Source: Artemisia argyi (taxonomy: Eukaryota > Streptophyta > Magnoliopsida > Asterales > Asteraceae). From it: 64,000 bases of DNA. Under the pieces are notes generated by a model. That model ran no database searches, was not told the DNA's origin, and was given only the letters and a program-made list of their open reading frames with translations. Made by a program: the position numbers and the translations under genes. Position 1 is the stretch's first letter; every line of letters starts with the position of its first letter. The DNA lies in NCBI GenBank assembly GCA_030686995.1, contig CM060692.1, positions 120,812,796 through 120,876,795 on the forward strand, written 5' to 3'. Below are positions 49,601 through 62,918 of this stretch, piece after piece.

Positions 49601-52600
49601 CCATAACACACAAACAATGTATAAAAATGTTAATAAAGTTGGATGGAAATATTCAAATCAAACTGGAAGACCTGTCCAAAATTGACCCATTATGACCATC
49701 ATCTAATCCCTCATCCGACCCGCCCATCTTGCCACCCTAAAGATACATCATCACTGCTAATCTGCAATCCTGCAACCATAGGTAAACATAATTCACTTTT
49801 TGATGATTATACTGTTGCGCGTGGAGGATGCGCTAGCAGTTCCACATAGCTTGATGTATCTCATCATACCAAAACTAAGGACTTAAGCACCTAATCAAAG
49901 GGTTGGGACTTGGGATGTCTGATTTGTGACCTTGCTTATCCACTATTCAGACTTTATAGAGTTAACATAAACATCTCAATTAGATTGGCGGTTGCTACAG
50001 GTGACATTACTCGGGTAGTTATGGAGTTGAACATAAACATCTCAATGACAGCCTTTTTTTATTTTATTTATTTATTTATTTTTATTTTTTTTTTGAAAGG
50101 CAGAAGATGACAACTTTACCTAACAAGGATCAATCATGCATTTTAGGTTTTAAATAGGCGGAACTCATTTACTAGAAGAATAAATGTTATTAATGATGAA
50201 ACAAAAGCAAGTAGATCTGTATAAGGAAAGCAACTAAACTCTAAGAAAAAGATGAGCAACAAAATTGCCAGTTAGACCAGTTTCCATAAAGGACCACAAC
50301 TAGAACCTTACATATACCACATTTTTCTTTCTTACATTTAGGTTTATAGAATGTTGGGTTAGCTAAAATGCTAATTTGAGAACAATGGCTGTAGGAAACA
50401 TATAATTCTATAATTTAGCTCATATTTATTTCCATATGATTATGATATACCTACTCATTTATGTGCATATTGAATTATTATGTCATATGAATACTTCTCT
50501 ATTTCCACATACCATCACTAGTGTGTCTAGCAACTTTATACACGATAGAAAGTGAATAGATGATCATTATATGCATGCATACCTCTATTTTATCATTAGA
50601 ATCCAAATTGCATAATGCCACATCAAATAGTTGAAACAAAAATGTTTCATCCAAAATCTTCCCTTTGCCTTGCATTCTACTTGAGTTGTACGAAGACCCT
50701 TGCAATCTCCTTTTGCCCGTTAATTTTTATATATTTTTTCTAAAATATGTCAAGGTTCAATCATGAGTTCTTATGTTTTTGCATTACTTGATAATATGCT
50801 GTAGCATATGAAATGGGAGTGTTGCGAGTTGAGGTTGATATGGGAACCTGCAACAATTTAGTATGATGGTGAGAGAAATGTATAATCTTGCATGCCAAGC
50901 CAGCAACCCCTCAACGGAACCATTGCGCAGTCCTTGCTATAAGAAAGTATAGCTACATATATGAATTATGCAAAAATGTACATTTAATATCTTTGCAGCC
51001 ATTTTAGATATCTGCCTTTTGCAACTAGGTTTAGATAATTTGCTTGTTTCTGAACAGAACTAGATAAACTTTACAGATTCCATACGAAAAGCAATACAGG
51101 GTCTATGTGTCACATCTTATCCTGCATAGCTTCCTTTTCGTAATTGAGAGTTAGCTAGGTCAATGTATAGGTAATCTTGTAAAGAAAGGTCAAGATGAAA
51201 ATAACCTGAGATTTGTTATTTAAGAGAAGAAAGTACCAACATAACCATTAATACTCTTCCATAAACTAGGAGGTTTTTTGTCAATCCTAACATTATGCAT
51301 ATGTGAACTTGTGATGTAAACTTCACTATACCATGCACCATGGCATGCCGTGATTATTATTTTTTGACAATGAACAGGATCTTGTAAAATAGGGCATGTT
51401 GTGAACTTGTGATGGGTAAATTTTCTTGCTTTATGTTGTTTATGTATGTCATGTTTCTTGTGTAGGCTGTTTGAGCACTCTTGTGTTCAAAGTCAATGAT
51501 ATTGAGGTTATCTAAGTTGAGATTTTCTAAGATGACCTTTCTGTGATTGTTGTTTAGGCTGTCACGAATCTTTTGAATAACGAAAGTGTTTCAGACATAG
51601 ATCGACTACGCCTTGTGATGCTATATGCTTTGAGATATGAAAAGGAGAGCCCTGTTCAACTGATGCAGCTGTTTAATAAATTGGCTTCTCGGTCTCCCAA
51701 GTACAAGCCAGGGGTAAATGCACTATAAGTTCTTTGATTACAATATAGCATAACGTGTCTTGCTCTCTATTAGCGTTAACTAGGAACACGGGTGTTTGGA
51801 TGTGCTATAATCCTTTGATTGTGTGATCATTTTGGTTTCAAGTAATCAGTTCTGTACTTCTTCTGTACCTTATTTAATAGTAGCTGCAATCTGCAATGAA
51901 ATTGATTAATTAAGAGAAAATCAAAAGTACTTATTTAGTCCACTTCCTTACTTTATTTTAAAGAATTCCTTCTATTACCTGATTTTAACAATTATATTTT
52001 GAAAAAAATAAAAATAAAATAATAATTCCTGGAATCATATATGATAAGTTTTTGTTAACTTATAATAGAATATTTATTTTAGTTGATAAAATAGAGTGTT
52101 GTACTTCAAGTTTAGATGTTTAAAGGTTATCTAAAACTGTTTTTCTGATTTTAACTATTCAAGATCACATAATCATCTTCAAAACATACATCCCAACACT
52201 CCCATAATCAATATTGTTTTCTCTCTTGTGGAATACTGCGTGTTTGATTAAGTCCCATCTCTTTTGAATGACAGCTTGTACAGTTCCTATTAAAGCAAGC
52301 AGGGGTTGATAGGCGGACAGGAGACCTCTATGGTAACAGGGATATCTTGAATATTGCACGTAATATGGCTCGTGGACTAAAGGTTTGCATGAAACTTGCA
52401 CTTCAAATGTCCTTGGATCTTTAATTTGCAGTGCGTAAGATTTTGATTTGCTTTTGTTCTAGGGAGTTGAGAATGTGTACACACAACATCAACCTCTTCT
52501 GTTCCAAACAATGGAAAGCATTACAAAGGGAAGGTTGAGAGATGTGGATTACCCTTTCGTTGGAAATCACTTTCAGCAGGGAAGGTATGTCTTCTGTGTT

Positions 52601-53675
52601 GCATCTTATTAGAACTTTTCTCTTATAGTCTGTTAACCTCATTTGCAATGAATCTTTGCGAATATGAAATTACTTCCTTACCTTGAAATTAAGGAAATTC
52701 AAAAATACATTTAGATGTTTGGAATCATAAAATTAGAGGCAGGGTTGAATCATTTACTTATGAATGGGTCAATATAGGTTATATTTCTTCTCTAAACGGG
52801 TCAAACGCGCAAGTTGGGAAAAAAATAGCTTAAAATCAAACGGGTCAAAAGGGGTTGAACGGGTGTTTGTATGAGAAGATAATAGACAAGGTATTTTTTT
52901 TTTATTACTTCAAAAAACAAAGGGATGATATTTTACACACACAAAGAGACATTCATGATGATATATATGGATAAGAATCACTAGTTCTGTTGTTGTACTC
53001 TCCGTCTTGTACTCTTGTTAATACTTTTTTGTATATTGTATGTTGCTGTAAGGGGTTGTCGAGCTCGAAATAAACGAGCTCGAGCTTTGATTAAAGCCTG
53101 CTATTAAACGAGCTCGCGCTAAAGATATCCAGCTGAATTTTCCATTTAAAAAGCTGGAAATGATGAATAAAGTTTTTATTTATTTATTTATTTATTTATT
53201 ATTATTATTTATTTATTTATTTATTTTTTTAATAGAGTTCACATGAATGGAATCAATTAGGACATAAAATGTATTTTCTTTCTCTGAAGCGTCTTTATAT
53301 TTGGCAGGCCACAAGAGGTGGTTATCTTTATTGTTGGTGGTACTACATATGAAGAATCACGTTCTGTTGCTCTACAGAATATGTTAAATTCTGGAATTCG
53401 TTTTATACTTGGAGGTTCCTCTCTTCTGAATTCTAAAAGGTTAGCTGGTTACACCATGTATCTGAACATGTATACATGCATACATATATGCGTATAAATA
53501 ACGTATATGTAGGTGTATGTATGTGTATGCATGTGCTTGATTTAAAGAATTGCATATGCATATACAAGCTGAAGTGTTGCGATATCAGCATAATCTATAT
53601 TTTTGTATATACAGCTTTCTGAAGGACCTTGAAGAAGCTCAACGTATATCTCGCTCAAGCACTGGTGTTGTATAG
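46615..53675 (+). CDS. VPS45: Vacuolar protein sorting-associated protein 45 (Sec1/Munc18 family)
   Basis: Thirteen exons join to 568 codons: 46615-46704, 47427-47628, 47984-48063, 48161-48388, 48626-48751, 48849-48929, 49019-49160, 49265-49443, 51558-51713, 52275-52382, 52463-52584, 53308-53439 and 53615-53675. All introns are GT-AG and all phases agree; the first donor (GTCGGT) is weak. The product starts MVLVLSVRDYVNRMLQD and contains ILADSDEHEVVQQVQ, LLLVIDRRDDPVTPLLNQWT, ELACNGGQGAAFEA and VVIFIVGGTTYEES, all typical of plant VPS45, at the usual length of about 569 residues. VPS45 is a cytosolic SM protein that binds trans-Golgi/endosomal syntaxins (SYP41/42 type) and promotes SNARE fusion in vacuolar sorting. 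Intron 8 (49444-51557) is the longest. The gene is intact. Confidence 0.97.
46880..46941. mobile_element. MITE end in VPS45 intron 1
   Basis: The terminal fragment ACAAATAAGCTCATAAGCC with ACATATAAGCTTAAACAAAC belongs to the same family as the MITE at 31913-32110 and ends in ACACCCCCT. The other end is not seen. Confidence 0.6.
49444..51557 (+). other. VPS45 intron 8 (2.1 kb)
   Basis: This intron is much longer than the others. It contains a T/TTTA-rich tract near 50056-50096, a GGGTCGATACGTGTTATC-type dispersed repeat near 49525 that recurs in intron 11 (near 52767), and no ORF that I can support. Confidence 0.85.
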
Positions 53676-54390
53676 TTCACAACTCCGATGACACTTGGAA
53701 GGCATGTAGGTAATCGGTAGATTTTGCATATTTTTACTGTGCTGGAAGTTGCAATTGGGTTCAGTGTTTTTAGCCCACAACCAGATGTAAAAAAATGAGA
53801 TCATGTACCCATCAATCTAATCAGCAGTGGTGATGATTGTTAACCCAGTGGCTTGTTAATCTGGTTCATAACATTGAGAAAAGGGTAGTAAAAAGATAGG
53901 ACATAAATTACTAGTGATACATGATGTTTGTTGTCTTTTGACATTTGATGTGTATAATTGTTCCCACCTTTCATATTTACTGAAACATGATTCTTTGGCA
54001 AATTAAGTTTTACAATGATGAGACCCTTACAGAAGGTGTGGACATAATTTTAAAGACGAACTGTGTAATTAAGTTTCATTATAAGGATCATTCATGAAAA
54101 AAAGAGAAAAAGATCAGGACATGAGGTAGGGATTTGAAATAAAGCATAAAGACGAACGGTGTAATTCGCTTTAGTTTTAGTTTTCTGGTCATCAATTAAA
54201 AGATAAAACAAAGTTTCAACAGTATACACATTACAAGCAAGCACAAATGTCATGTACTGAAAGACAAGTGGCACTTTTTCTCATTTATATTAGTTTGAAT
54301 CAGAATGCAAGTATTTGTGGTAGCAAAATAAAAATTTGCATCCAGCAAGTATTTATTTTTTATTTATTTATTTACTTATTTTAAAGTAAG

Positions 54391-54430
<40 letters not shown>

Positions 54431-55322
54431 AAAAAAGGTAAAAAAGAAAACCTTGTTGCTTTTGTTTCTGAACTTGAATGCTAAGCCTTTCAAAAGTCAT
54501 CTTAAGGTAAACTACCAAGGCTATTCTTTGAGACATTGAATTATAATTTTGGGATTTTTTTTAGAAAGTCAAACATATTATATAGAACCCCAAAACAACC
54601 AAAATACAATACAAATGGTCATATCTCTCGATCAAACAAGATAATTAAACAAGAGTGGGACTTAGAAAAAATATAACTTTGGGACTTATTCAACATTTAA
54701 ATAGTAGAACGTATTTTAATGTGTTAATTAGATTATGGATATTTGTTTTTGTATTTCCATCACTTTCTGATGATTAGCTTCAGTTATAAACGCTACTACT
54801 AGTTTAATGATGATGCCTTTTTTATTTTTATTTTTATTTTTTAATTAAAAAAAAAAAAAACTATAGAATGTGACTAAATGTGATGATTTTATCAAATTGT
54901 TTAAACAATTTGATGATGCCGAACTAGATCTGCTTAAAAGTTTATACTCTTTGTAACACAACCCACTTGGTTTTTGTTGTAAAGTATTTTTTACTTTTTT
55001 ATAAAAAGATAGAATTTTGACTTTACCACACTTTATTTAGATTGTCGATACCACCAATCTAAATACAATAAACACACAGGAATCTTATAACTCACATTAC
55101 CACATAAACACACAAAATACATCTACAAAACCACATGCACCCCCTGTTTTAGTTTTCCTACAAACTACTGCATTAGTCCATTTGTAAGAAAATCAAACAA
55201 ACAACCAACTCATGTATACCTTTTCTTGTATTTATTCACCACCATAAATGTCATCGTATTTACACTTGTTACTATTATAAATAAGTCACTATTCTCACTC
55301 CAACATCCAACTAAACATCACC
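53676..55322. other. Intergenic region between VPS45 and the desaturase gene
   Basis: It holds the VPS45 3' UTR, several A- or T-rich tracts (poly(A) at 54391-54428) and the desaturase promoter at the right end. No further gene is seen. Confidence 0.75.
55273..55285 (+). promoter_or_regulatory. TATA box of the acyl-ACP desaturase gene
   Basis: TATTATAAATAAG lies about 40-50 bp before the ATG at 55323, with a CT/CA-rich short leader in between. Confidence 0.55.
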
Positions 55323-57296
55323 ATGCAATTCTCACTAGCACTTACCCTAACACTCAAACCCACCACTTTCCGTGGCGTCTCGCCACGGTGCGCCATCGCG
55401 GCACCACCTCTGCGCCGCCAAGCCACGCATTCAATGCCACCCGAAAAAATCGACATTTTCAAATCACTAGAACCATGGGCAGCCCAATCCGTACTCCCAC
55501 TTCTCAAACCAGTAAACGAATGCTGGCAGCCAACTGAGTTTCTGCCAGCATCTTCCCAGCCGTACGACCAGTTCTCGGACGAGGTCCGAGAGCTGCGTGA
55601 ACGTACGGCTGATTTACCGGACGAGTACTTTGTGGTACTCGTAGGTGATATGATCACTGAAGATGCATTGCCTACATATCAGACTATGATTAATACGCTT
55701 GATGGGGTCCGCGATGAGACCGGAGCGAGTCCAAACCCATGGGCAATGTGGACACGGGCTTGGACTGCTGAAGAGAATCGGCATGGTGATTTGCTAAGGA
55801 CTTATTTATATCTTTCGGGTCGAGTTGATATGAATATGATTGAGAGGACTGTTCAGTATCTCATTGGTTCTGGCATGGTAAGTGTTGTGGATTCTTTCAT
55901 TTTACATTATACCTTTCCTTGGTTTTTAGTTTCTTCGAATTTGTGCACTCAAATAATCGCAACGTTTTTCAGTAAAAAATATTGTTAGTCCCAAAGTAGT
56001 CTCGATCAGTATCATAAAATTGCTATTTTCAATGGATTTAAATGAGGTTATGATGGATCGAGAAATCAAAATTTAGATTCATAATAGATTAACTTGGTTT
56101 ATGTGACATTTACAAACATCACGGACTCCGTCCCATTTTTATTGTTCATCTTATCATTTTATCATTTTTGGATGTCCCAATTTAATTGTCCATTACTAAA
56201 TATAGATAGTAAAGTTTGATCGAATTTACCATACTGCCTTTGATTGAAATTATTATTACAAACTTTAATGAATAACTTAATTAATTACTCAAGGGTAAAA
56301 TTGTCATTTTGTTAAAAAATAAAAAAGAGAAAGCTATAATAAATGCATTTTTCTTAAACTACGTGTTTTTTGTCGGGGACAATAATTTTGGGACGGACGG
56401 AGTATATAGCTATTGCAGTAAATTTATATGGGAAAATGACCTCATCTGGGTTTATACCAAACATATATATTTGCGATTCATCTAAATATATCAAAATTGA
56501 TTTGCAACACACATCATAAGTTAAAAAAATAAAGTGCAAAATTTAATGCAAAAGACAAAGTGTCAAAATACACAAAATGTCTAGTACTATTTTTTCTTGT
56601 CATTCCTAAAGGTTTTGAGAAACATAGTTTGTGAAATCGAGGTTTACTAAAATATGGTATCAAATGGGAATTCAAACAAACGAGTGTGATTAATTAATGC
56701 TTACTGTATAAAACTTATGTTTACAGGATCCTGGGACAGAAAATAACCCATATTTAGGCTTCGTATACACCTCTTTCCAAGAACGAGCTACATTCGTCTC
56801 ACACGGCAACACAGCCCGCTTAGCAAAAGACCGTGGCGACCCTATACTTGCACGCATATGTGGCACAATCGCTTCAGATGAAAAACGCCATGAAAATGCC
56901 TATGTCAAAATAGTTGAAAAACTCCTAGAAGTCGACCCAAATGGCGCCATGACAGCAATAGCTGACATGATGCGCAAAAAAATCACAATGCCAGCTCATT
57001 TAATGTATGACGGGCAAGACCCTTCTTTATTTGAGCATTTTGCAGCTGTGGCACAGCGCCTCGGGGTCTATACAGCTGATGATTATGCTGATATATTGGA
57101 GTATCTGGTCGGAAGGTGGAGATTGGAGAAGATTGAGCAAGGTTTGACGAGTGAGGGACGGCGTGCTCAGGAGTTCGTGTGCGGGTTAGCCCCCAGGATT
57201 CGAAAGCTGCAGGAACGAGCTGATGAGAGAGCTAAAAAGATGAAACCTCGTGGTGTTAAGTTTAGTTGGATTTTCAACAAGGAAGTTATGGTGTGA
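55323..57296 (+). CDS. Plastid acyl-[acyl-carrier-protein] desaturase (stearoyl-ACP desaturase family)
   Basis: Two exons, 55323-55877 and 56727-57296 (GT-AG intron, phase 0), give 374 codons. The first about 35 residues are rich in Ser/Thr/Ala/Arg and lack acidic residues, as expected of a chloroplast transit peptide. The mature part carries both di-iron motifs, EENRHG and DEKRHE, plus [31 protein letters not shown] and [13 protein letters not shown] typical of the family. It introduces a cis double bond (usually delta-9) into stearoyl-ACP in the stroma, using ferredoxin. It is about 20 residues shorter than FAB2-type enzymes, mainly in the transit peptide. With motifs such as [16 protein letters not shown] it looks like a minor DES-type isoform; substrate preference cannot be read from sequence. 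The gene lies 1.6 kb downstream of VPS45, same strand. Confidence 0.95.
56124..56402. mobile_element. Stowaway-like MITE in the desaturase intron
   Basis: Left end CTCCGTCCCATTTTTATTG and right end TTTTGGGACGGACGGAG (followed by TA) are the characteristic Stowaway terminal repeats; the interior is AT-rich. The left TA and a few bases of the TIR are altered. Confidence 0.78.
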
Positions 57297-58984
57297 GATG
57301 TGTATATGCATGTTTGATTTGAAGTTTAGTTTTATTTGTTCTTGTTTCGTATTTGGTTGTAAGGTTTAGAGAGAATATATTGCTTGAGTTGTTGTGTGTG
57401 ATTTGTTTGGTTTGGGTTTCTTCTTAAGCATGTTAATCGTCCCGCTCTGATATCACTTTTCACGGATTTGTCTTTTGAAGCTCACCTGTGGCACTTAGAC
57501 TTGACTGAAGCGGTGTTTGTTTTCATAGATAACTCTTAACAACCTCTTAATCTAACCTATTCGACGTGGTTAGACTTGAAAGTGGCACTTACACTTGACT
57601 AAAGATGAGCAATCTCGACCGACTGATGCCCGACATCGACCGACATAAACCGACCTTAACTCGGGTCGGGACTCGGTTTGGGTTTTCAGCCTTGTTGGGA
57701 CTCGGGCCTGGTCGGGAGTCGGGATTACCCAAGAAAACACAAAGAATACCATACAAATCGGTTCGTTTTGAGACTAGAATCCGGTCGGGATTCGGTTAGG
57801 ATTTTCAGCCTTGTCGGTTTCGGGACTTGTCGGGATCGGGTCGGTTTCGGCCCGATGCTCAGCCCTACACTTGACTGAAGTTAGGATTCGATCAGGATTA
57901 CCCGAACTAGAATCGGGTCGGGATTCAGTTAGGATTTTCAGCCTTGTCGGTTTTGAGACTTGTCGGGATCAGGTCGGTTTCGGCTCGATGCTCAGGCCTA
58001 CACTTGACTGAAGCGTTGTTGGTTTTCAGAAGATACCTCTTAACAACCTCTTAATTTAACCTATTCAGACGTGGTTAGACTTGACATTGGCAGTTACACT
58101 TGACTAAAGCGGTGTTGGTTTTCAAGAAGATACCTCTTAATCTAACATATTTAGAAAGGGAAATGATTTGCACACTCACTCTTTTGATTGGGATACTCCA
58201 CTGCATGCATTAGATACTTGTACAACACTTATAGTATGCTTTAACTGTTTGTACAGTTGAGTGTCTCAATCAAAACTATGAGTGTCCCAATCATCTCCTA
58301 TTTAGAAATGGTTAGATATTTCAGTCAATAATTGTGTTTTTTTTTATTTTTTTTCGGCTAACAAGATATAAAGACCTTTAACTCATTTATCTTTTACTTT
58401 GTTACTTTAGTTTTATTTCTTTGTAATTTGGTTCTTCTTTTTTAGGGCTTATTACCTGAGAATGTAGTTAACTTGTCAATTTTTCTCATTGCATGCATTA
58501 GATACTTGTACAACACTTATAGTATGCTTTAACTGTTTGTACAGTTGAGTGTCTCAATCAAAACTATAGGTGTCCCAATCATCTCCTATTTGAAAATGGT
58601 TAGATATTTCAGTCAATAATTGTGTTTTTATTTATTTATTTTTTTTTTTCCGGCCAACAAGATATAAAGACCTTTAACTCATTTATCTTTTACTTTGTTA
58701 CTTTAGTTTTAGTTCTTTGTAATTTGGTTCTTCTTTTTTAGGGCTTATTACCTGAAAATGTAGTTAACTTGCCACTTTTTCTCATTGTATGTAGTCATCT
58801 TTTTATTATTTTTTTATTTTTTAATTTTTTTTTCTTCACATTTTGTCAATAAACTTTCAAAACTCGACATTTGTGTGTACCGGTGACCTACAAAACCTGC
58901 TAGTCCTACGTGGAGCAGGTTCAATTAACGACCGTTATTTTATTATTGCAACATTAGTCCTTTATACTAACGACCGTTAGTTCT
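57297..58984. repeat. Non-coding region with MITE-like and tandemly duplicated segments
   Basis: A segment ending TGTCGGGATCGGGTCGG...CGATGCTCAG is duplicated with a period of about 133 bp (57777-57880 and 57910-58013). Its left neighbour starts TGAGCAATCTCGACCGACTG, so a terminal TGAGCA...TGCTCA inverted repeat suggests a MITE at about 57605-57870. A second duplication of about 288 bp (58202-58489 and 58490-58785) begins TGCATGCATTAGATACTTG. No gene is seen. Confidence 0.75.
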
Positions 58985-59808
58985 TTAACAAGTTTTCGCC
59001 CGTTTTATTACCTTTTTGCCCGTTTTCTTACGCTTTTCACGTTTTCTTACATGTTCGCCCGTTTTCACCCGTTTTGATACTTTTTTTCCCTGTTTTCTTG
59101 GGTTTTGATACGTTTTTTTCGTTTTCTTTCTTTTTTGCCCCTTTTTATATGTTTTTGCTCGTTTTCGCCTGTTTTTATATGTTTTTGCCCATTTTTTACG
59201 TTTTCGCCTGTTTTTATACATTTTCGCCCGTTTTTGTCTGTTTTTATACATTTTCGCCCGTTTTAAAACCTTTTCACCCGTTATAAAGTTTTAGCCTGTT
59301 TTCTTACATTTTCGCCCGTTTTTATACCTTTTCCCCCATTTTCTTACGTTTTCGCCCGTTTTGATACGTATTTTTCCTGTTTTCTTACGCCTTCTTACGT
59401 TTTCACCCGTTTTTACACCTTCTCGCCCGTTTTCTTACATTTTCGCCCATTTTGATACATTTTTTCCCTGTTTTCTTACGTTTTGATACATGTTTTCTCT
59501 GTTTTCTTAGTTTTTCTCCTATTTTTATACCTTTTCGCCCGTTTGTATACGTTTTCATCAATTTTTATATGTTTTTACCCGTTTTCTTACTTTTTGATAC
59601 ATGTTTTCTCTGTTTTCTTAATTTTCTCCTATTTTTATACCTTTTCGCCCGTTTGCATACGTTTTCGTCAAATTTTATACGTTTTTACCCGTTTCTTACG
59701 TTTTCGCTCGTTTGTATAAAAACGTATAAAGGTGTATGAAAAGGGGTGAAAACGAGTGAAAACGTATAAAAACGGGCGAAAACGTATAAAATGGGCGAAA
59801 ACGTATAA
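58985..59808. repeat. 20-bp minisatellite with inverted right end
   Basis: It consists of variants of TTTTCGCCCGTTTTTATACG for about 730 bp. From about 59715 the same unit runs on the opposite strand (AACGTATAAAAACGGGCGAA) until it is cut by Gypsy pol sequence. The left flank holds two AACGACCGTT motifs. Reading frames across it are repeat artefacts. Confidence 0.88.
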
Positions 59809-61882
59809 AATTTCAAAGAATGGGATTGAGGTTGACAGAGCCAAAGTGGACGTCATTGCAAAATTACCTCATCCCACTACCGTCAAAGGTGTTAGGAGCT
59901 TTTTGGGTCATGCCGGTTTCTATCATAGGTTTATTCAAGATTTTTTTAAAATCGCCCGGCCTATGACCCATCTCCTCGAGAAGGATGCTCCTTTTATCTT
60001 CTCCCCCGAGTGCATCGAAGCTTTTGAAACATTAAAGAAAAAGCTTACTGAGGCACCGATTCTTGTTGCCCCCGATTGGGACTTGCCCTTCGAACTCACG
60101 TGTGATGCTAGTGATTATGCGATAGGGGCAGTCTTGGGGCAACGAAAACAAAAACATTTTCAGCCTATACACTATGCGAGCAAAACTATGACCGAGGCTC
60201 AAAGCCATTACACCACCACTGAAAAAGAATTATTAGCTGTGGTGTATGCTTTTGAAAAATTCCGGCCGTACTTGATATTGACCAAGAGCATAGTGTATAC
60301 GGATCACTCGGCTTTGAAGTATCTCTTTGCAAAACAAGATGCAAAGCCGAGACTACTCCGTTGGGTTCTCATCTTATAAGAATTTGATATCATTATTCGT
60401 GATAAAAAAGGAGCCGAGAACCTAGCTGCTGATCATCTCTCCCGTCTTGAAAACCCTCACCAGGATGCTTTCGAGAAAAAGGAAATAAACGAAACATTTC
60501 CTCTCGAAACCCTCAATGCGGTTTCTTTTCGTGGAGACTCGATTACCCCATGGTTTTCCGACTTTGCAAATTACCATGCGGGTAACTTTGTTGTGAAAGG
60601 GATGTCGTCCCAACAGAAAAATAAATTCTTCAAGGATGTAAAACATTACTTCTGGGACGACCCCTATCTTTTCAAAATCTGCGCGGATCAAGTCATCCGG
60701 CGGTGTGTGTATGGTCAGGAAGCCACTGAAATTTTAAAGGCTTGCCATGCTGGTCCCACGGGGGGCCACCACAATCCAAACTACACCGCCAAAAAGGTGT
60801 TTGACTCCGGTTTCTATTGGCCCACGATTTACAAGGATGCCCAGGAATTAGTTAAATCCTGTGACACTTGTCAACGTCACGAGAATATTTCACAAAAGAA
60901 TGAAATGCCTCAGAATGAAATTCAAGTTTGTGAAATCTTTGACGTTTGGGGCATCGATTTTATGGGGCCATTTCCATCATCTCATGGAAATAAGTATATA
61001 CTCGTGGCTGTTGACTACTTGTCAAAATGGGTTGAAGCGAAAGCTTTACCCACTAATGATGCCCGAGTAGTTGTGAAATTTTTGAAAGCTCTTTTTGCCC
61101 GATTTGGAACTCCACGTGCTATTATTAGTGATCGTGGTACGTATTTCTGTAATGACAAATTCGACAAAGTCATGCAAAAGTACCGTGTAACTCACCGTCT
61201 TTCTACTGCGTACCACCCTCAAACAAGTGGACAAGTAGAAGTTTCCAATCGGTGCATTAAAAGAATTTTGGAAAGAACCGTAGGTGAAAATCGTGCATCG
61301 TGGTCGGATAAATTAGATGATACACTTTGGGCTTTCCGTACGGCTTACAAAACACTCATCGGGTGTACGCCTTACAAACTTGTGTACGGGAAAGCGTGTC
61401 ATCTTCCGATCGAGCTTGAGCACAAAGCCTATTGGGCTCTCAAGAATGCAAATTTTGACCTCAAAACTGCGGGTGATCATAGAAAAGTTCAACTGAATGA
61501 ATTAAATGAACTTCGTGATCAAGCTTACGAGAACTCTTTGATCTATAAAGAAAAGACAAAGAAGATTCATGACTCCAAAATCAAGAACCGCGTTTTTAAC
61601 GTTGGTGATCGAGTCCTTCTTTTCAACTCTAGACTCAAGATCTTCTCGGGAAAGCTAAAAACCCGTTGGACTGGTCCATTCACTATCGCAAAGGTTTATC
61701 CTTATGGCACCGTCAAATTATCTCAAAATGATGGTCCGAATTTCAAAGTGAATGGACATCGATTGAAACATTACTTTGGAGAGGACATACCACCCATGGT
61801 TGTCCCGGATCTCCAAACTTTCCCCAAGGACAATTTGTTGGTCCCTTTTACTTGGTTATCAGTAACTAAAAAGTTAAAGTAA
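59809..61882 (+). pseudogene. Athila-type Gypsy pol fragment (RT end, RNase H, integrase)
   Basis: It begins inside the reverse transcriptase thumb ([18 protein letters not shown]). RNase H follows with [42 protein letters not shown] and ADHLSRLE. Integrase follows with its HHCC finger ([13 protein letters not shown]...CDTCQR), the three catalytic acids in [17 protein letters not shown] and SGQVEVSN, and a C-terminal module ending VTKKLK. One stop, TAA at about 60377-60379, lies after RWVLIL; CAA (Gln) would fit the family. The 5' part (Gag, protease, RT fingers and palm with its catalytic motif) is absent and replaced by the minisatellite. It is of the same Athila type as the pol missing from element C, but whether it is the same family cannot be told because no LTR is attached. 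Confidence 0.9.
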
Positions 61883-61910
61883 CCAAGTTATATGACTTTA
61901 AACAAAGATG

Positions 61911-62724
61911 TATAAAAATGATTAACAATAAAGTAACGTAAATATAAGAGACAATATTTCCAACGTTTAATTCTTTATTAGAAGTTAATCACAAAGAATC
62001 GTACCCAAGTGTTTGCGGAATAACACTTGGGATTGAAAACGACAAGTATTGTAAGGACTCCTCACTAAACTCAATCTATGTTGAGTGACAACTTAAATTA
62101 CCCACTGAGCTATCTCAGGGGCTTGTGTTGTTCTTTGGAGGAGTAAAGTGATTTTTGAATGCTTTGCATTAATTGCACAAACTTGTCAACTTTTACTCCT
62201 CACATATGCTTCCTATTTATACACAAGTATAGAACAACTAGTTATACATTGGACATAAAGCTTCCCTAACAATATCTTGAAAGATATTATTCTTCTGGCA
62301 AGGAACCTTCATTGAGTTAAGTCCAAAAGGCACTTTCTGATGACAGACTGGTTTTAACCATTTTGGGAAAGTTTGACATTAAAGTGATAAAACACTTTAA
62401 TAATGCAGCTCAAACTTTCCCGCCTAGTCCCGCCAAAACTTCAGTCTTCTTGTCATCAGTCTTCAGTACTATCAAGTTGTTGAGGAGTCATGGGGTTCAG
62501 TGAGTTATTGTCATCCTCACTGAACCCATCACCTTCTTCTTGGCTTAGATCACACTTCACTGAGTTCCGCCTCACTGAATGGAGAACCTTTCTTCTTAGG
62601 CTCGATCTAAGCATCCTGAAGGTGACTCACTGAGTTACTGTTCACACAGTGACTTGTTTATACTTAGGTTATTTTACGTTCAAATCCTTGTAAGAAGAGG
62701 ATTGGGGAATTCAGTGACCCAACA
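61911..62724 (-). repeat. 3' LTR of a second Copia element (G)
   Basis: The right end is ACCCAACA followed by a PPT, so the - strand LTR starts TGTTGGGTCACTG. The left end is placed at TGTATAAAAATG, which gives a terminal ACA on the - strand and about 814 bp. The left boundary is inferred because the 5' LTR and the other TSD are outside the window. Confidence 0.6.
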
Positions 62725-62738
62725 ATCTCCCCCTATTT
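62725..62738 (-). other. Polypurine tract of Copia element G
   Basis: The - strand reads AAATAGGGGGAGAT directly before the LTR start, nearly identical to the PPT of element D. Confidence 0.8.
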
Positions 62739-62918
62739 GAACATACAAATAGCCTAAGTGTTTCTTGATTCAGCATGAGTTGTCAGGGTACTTCTTCTCT
62801 TGCTGAATGTTTGTTGTAATTGTAAGTAGGACATAACATATAAACAAAAACATCAGTTTATTCATAGCTATTACATTTTCCTACAAATTACAAATAAAAT
62901 AAGGATAGTTGTTGCAGA

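Noticed and set aside
46615..53675. VPS45 as a processed pseudogene or retroelement-captured copy
   Set aside because: It has twelve introns, all with GT-AG ends and matching phases, no internal stop, and full family length.
55295..55657. Minus-strand ORF of 120 codons over the desaturase first exon
   Set aside because: It is a shadow of a strongly supported coding exon.
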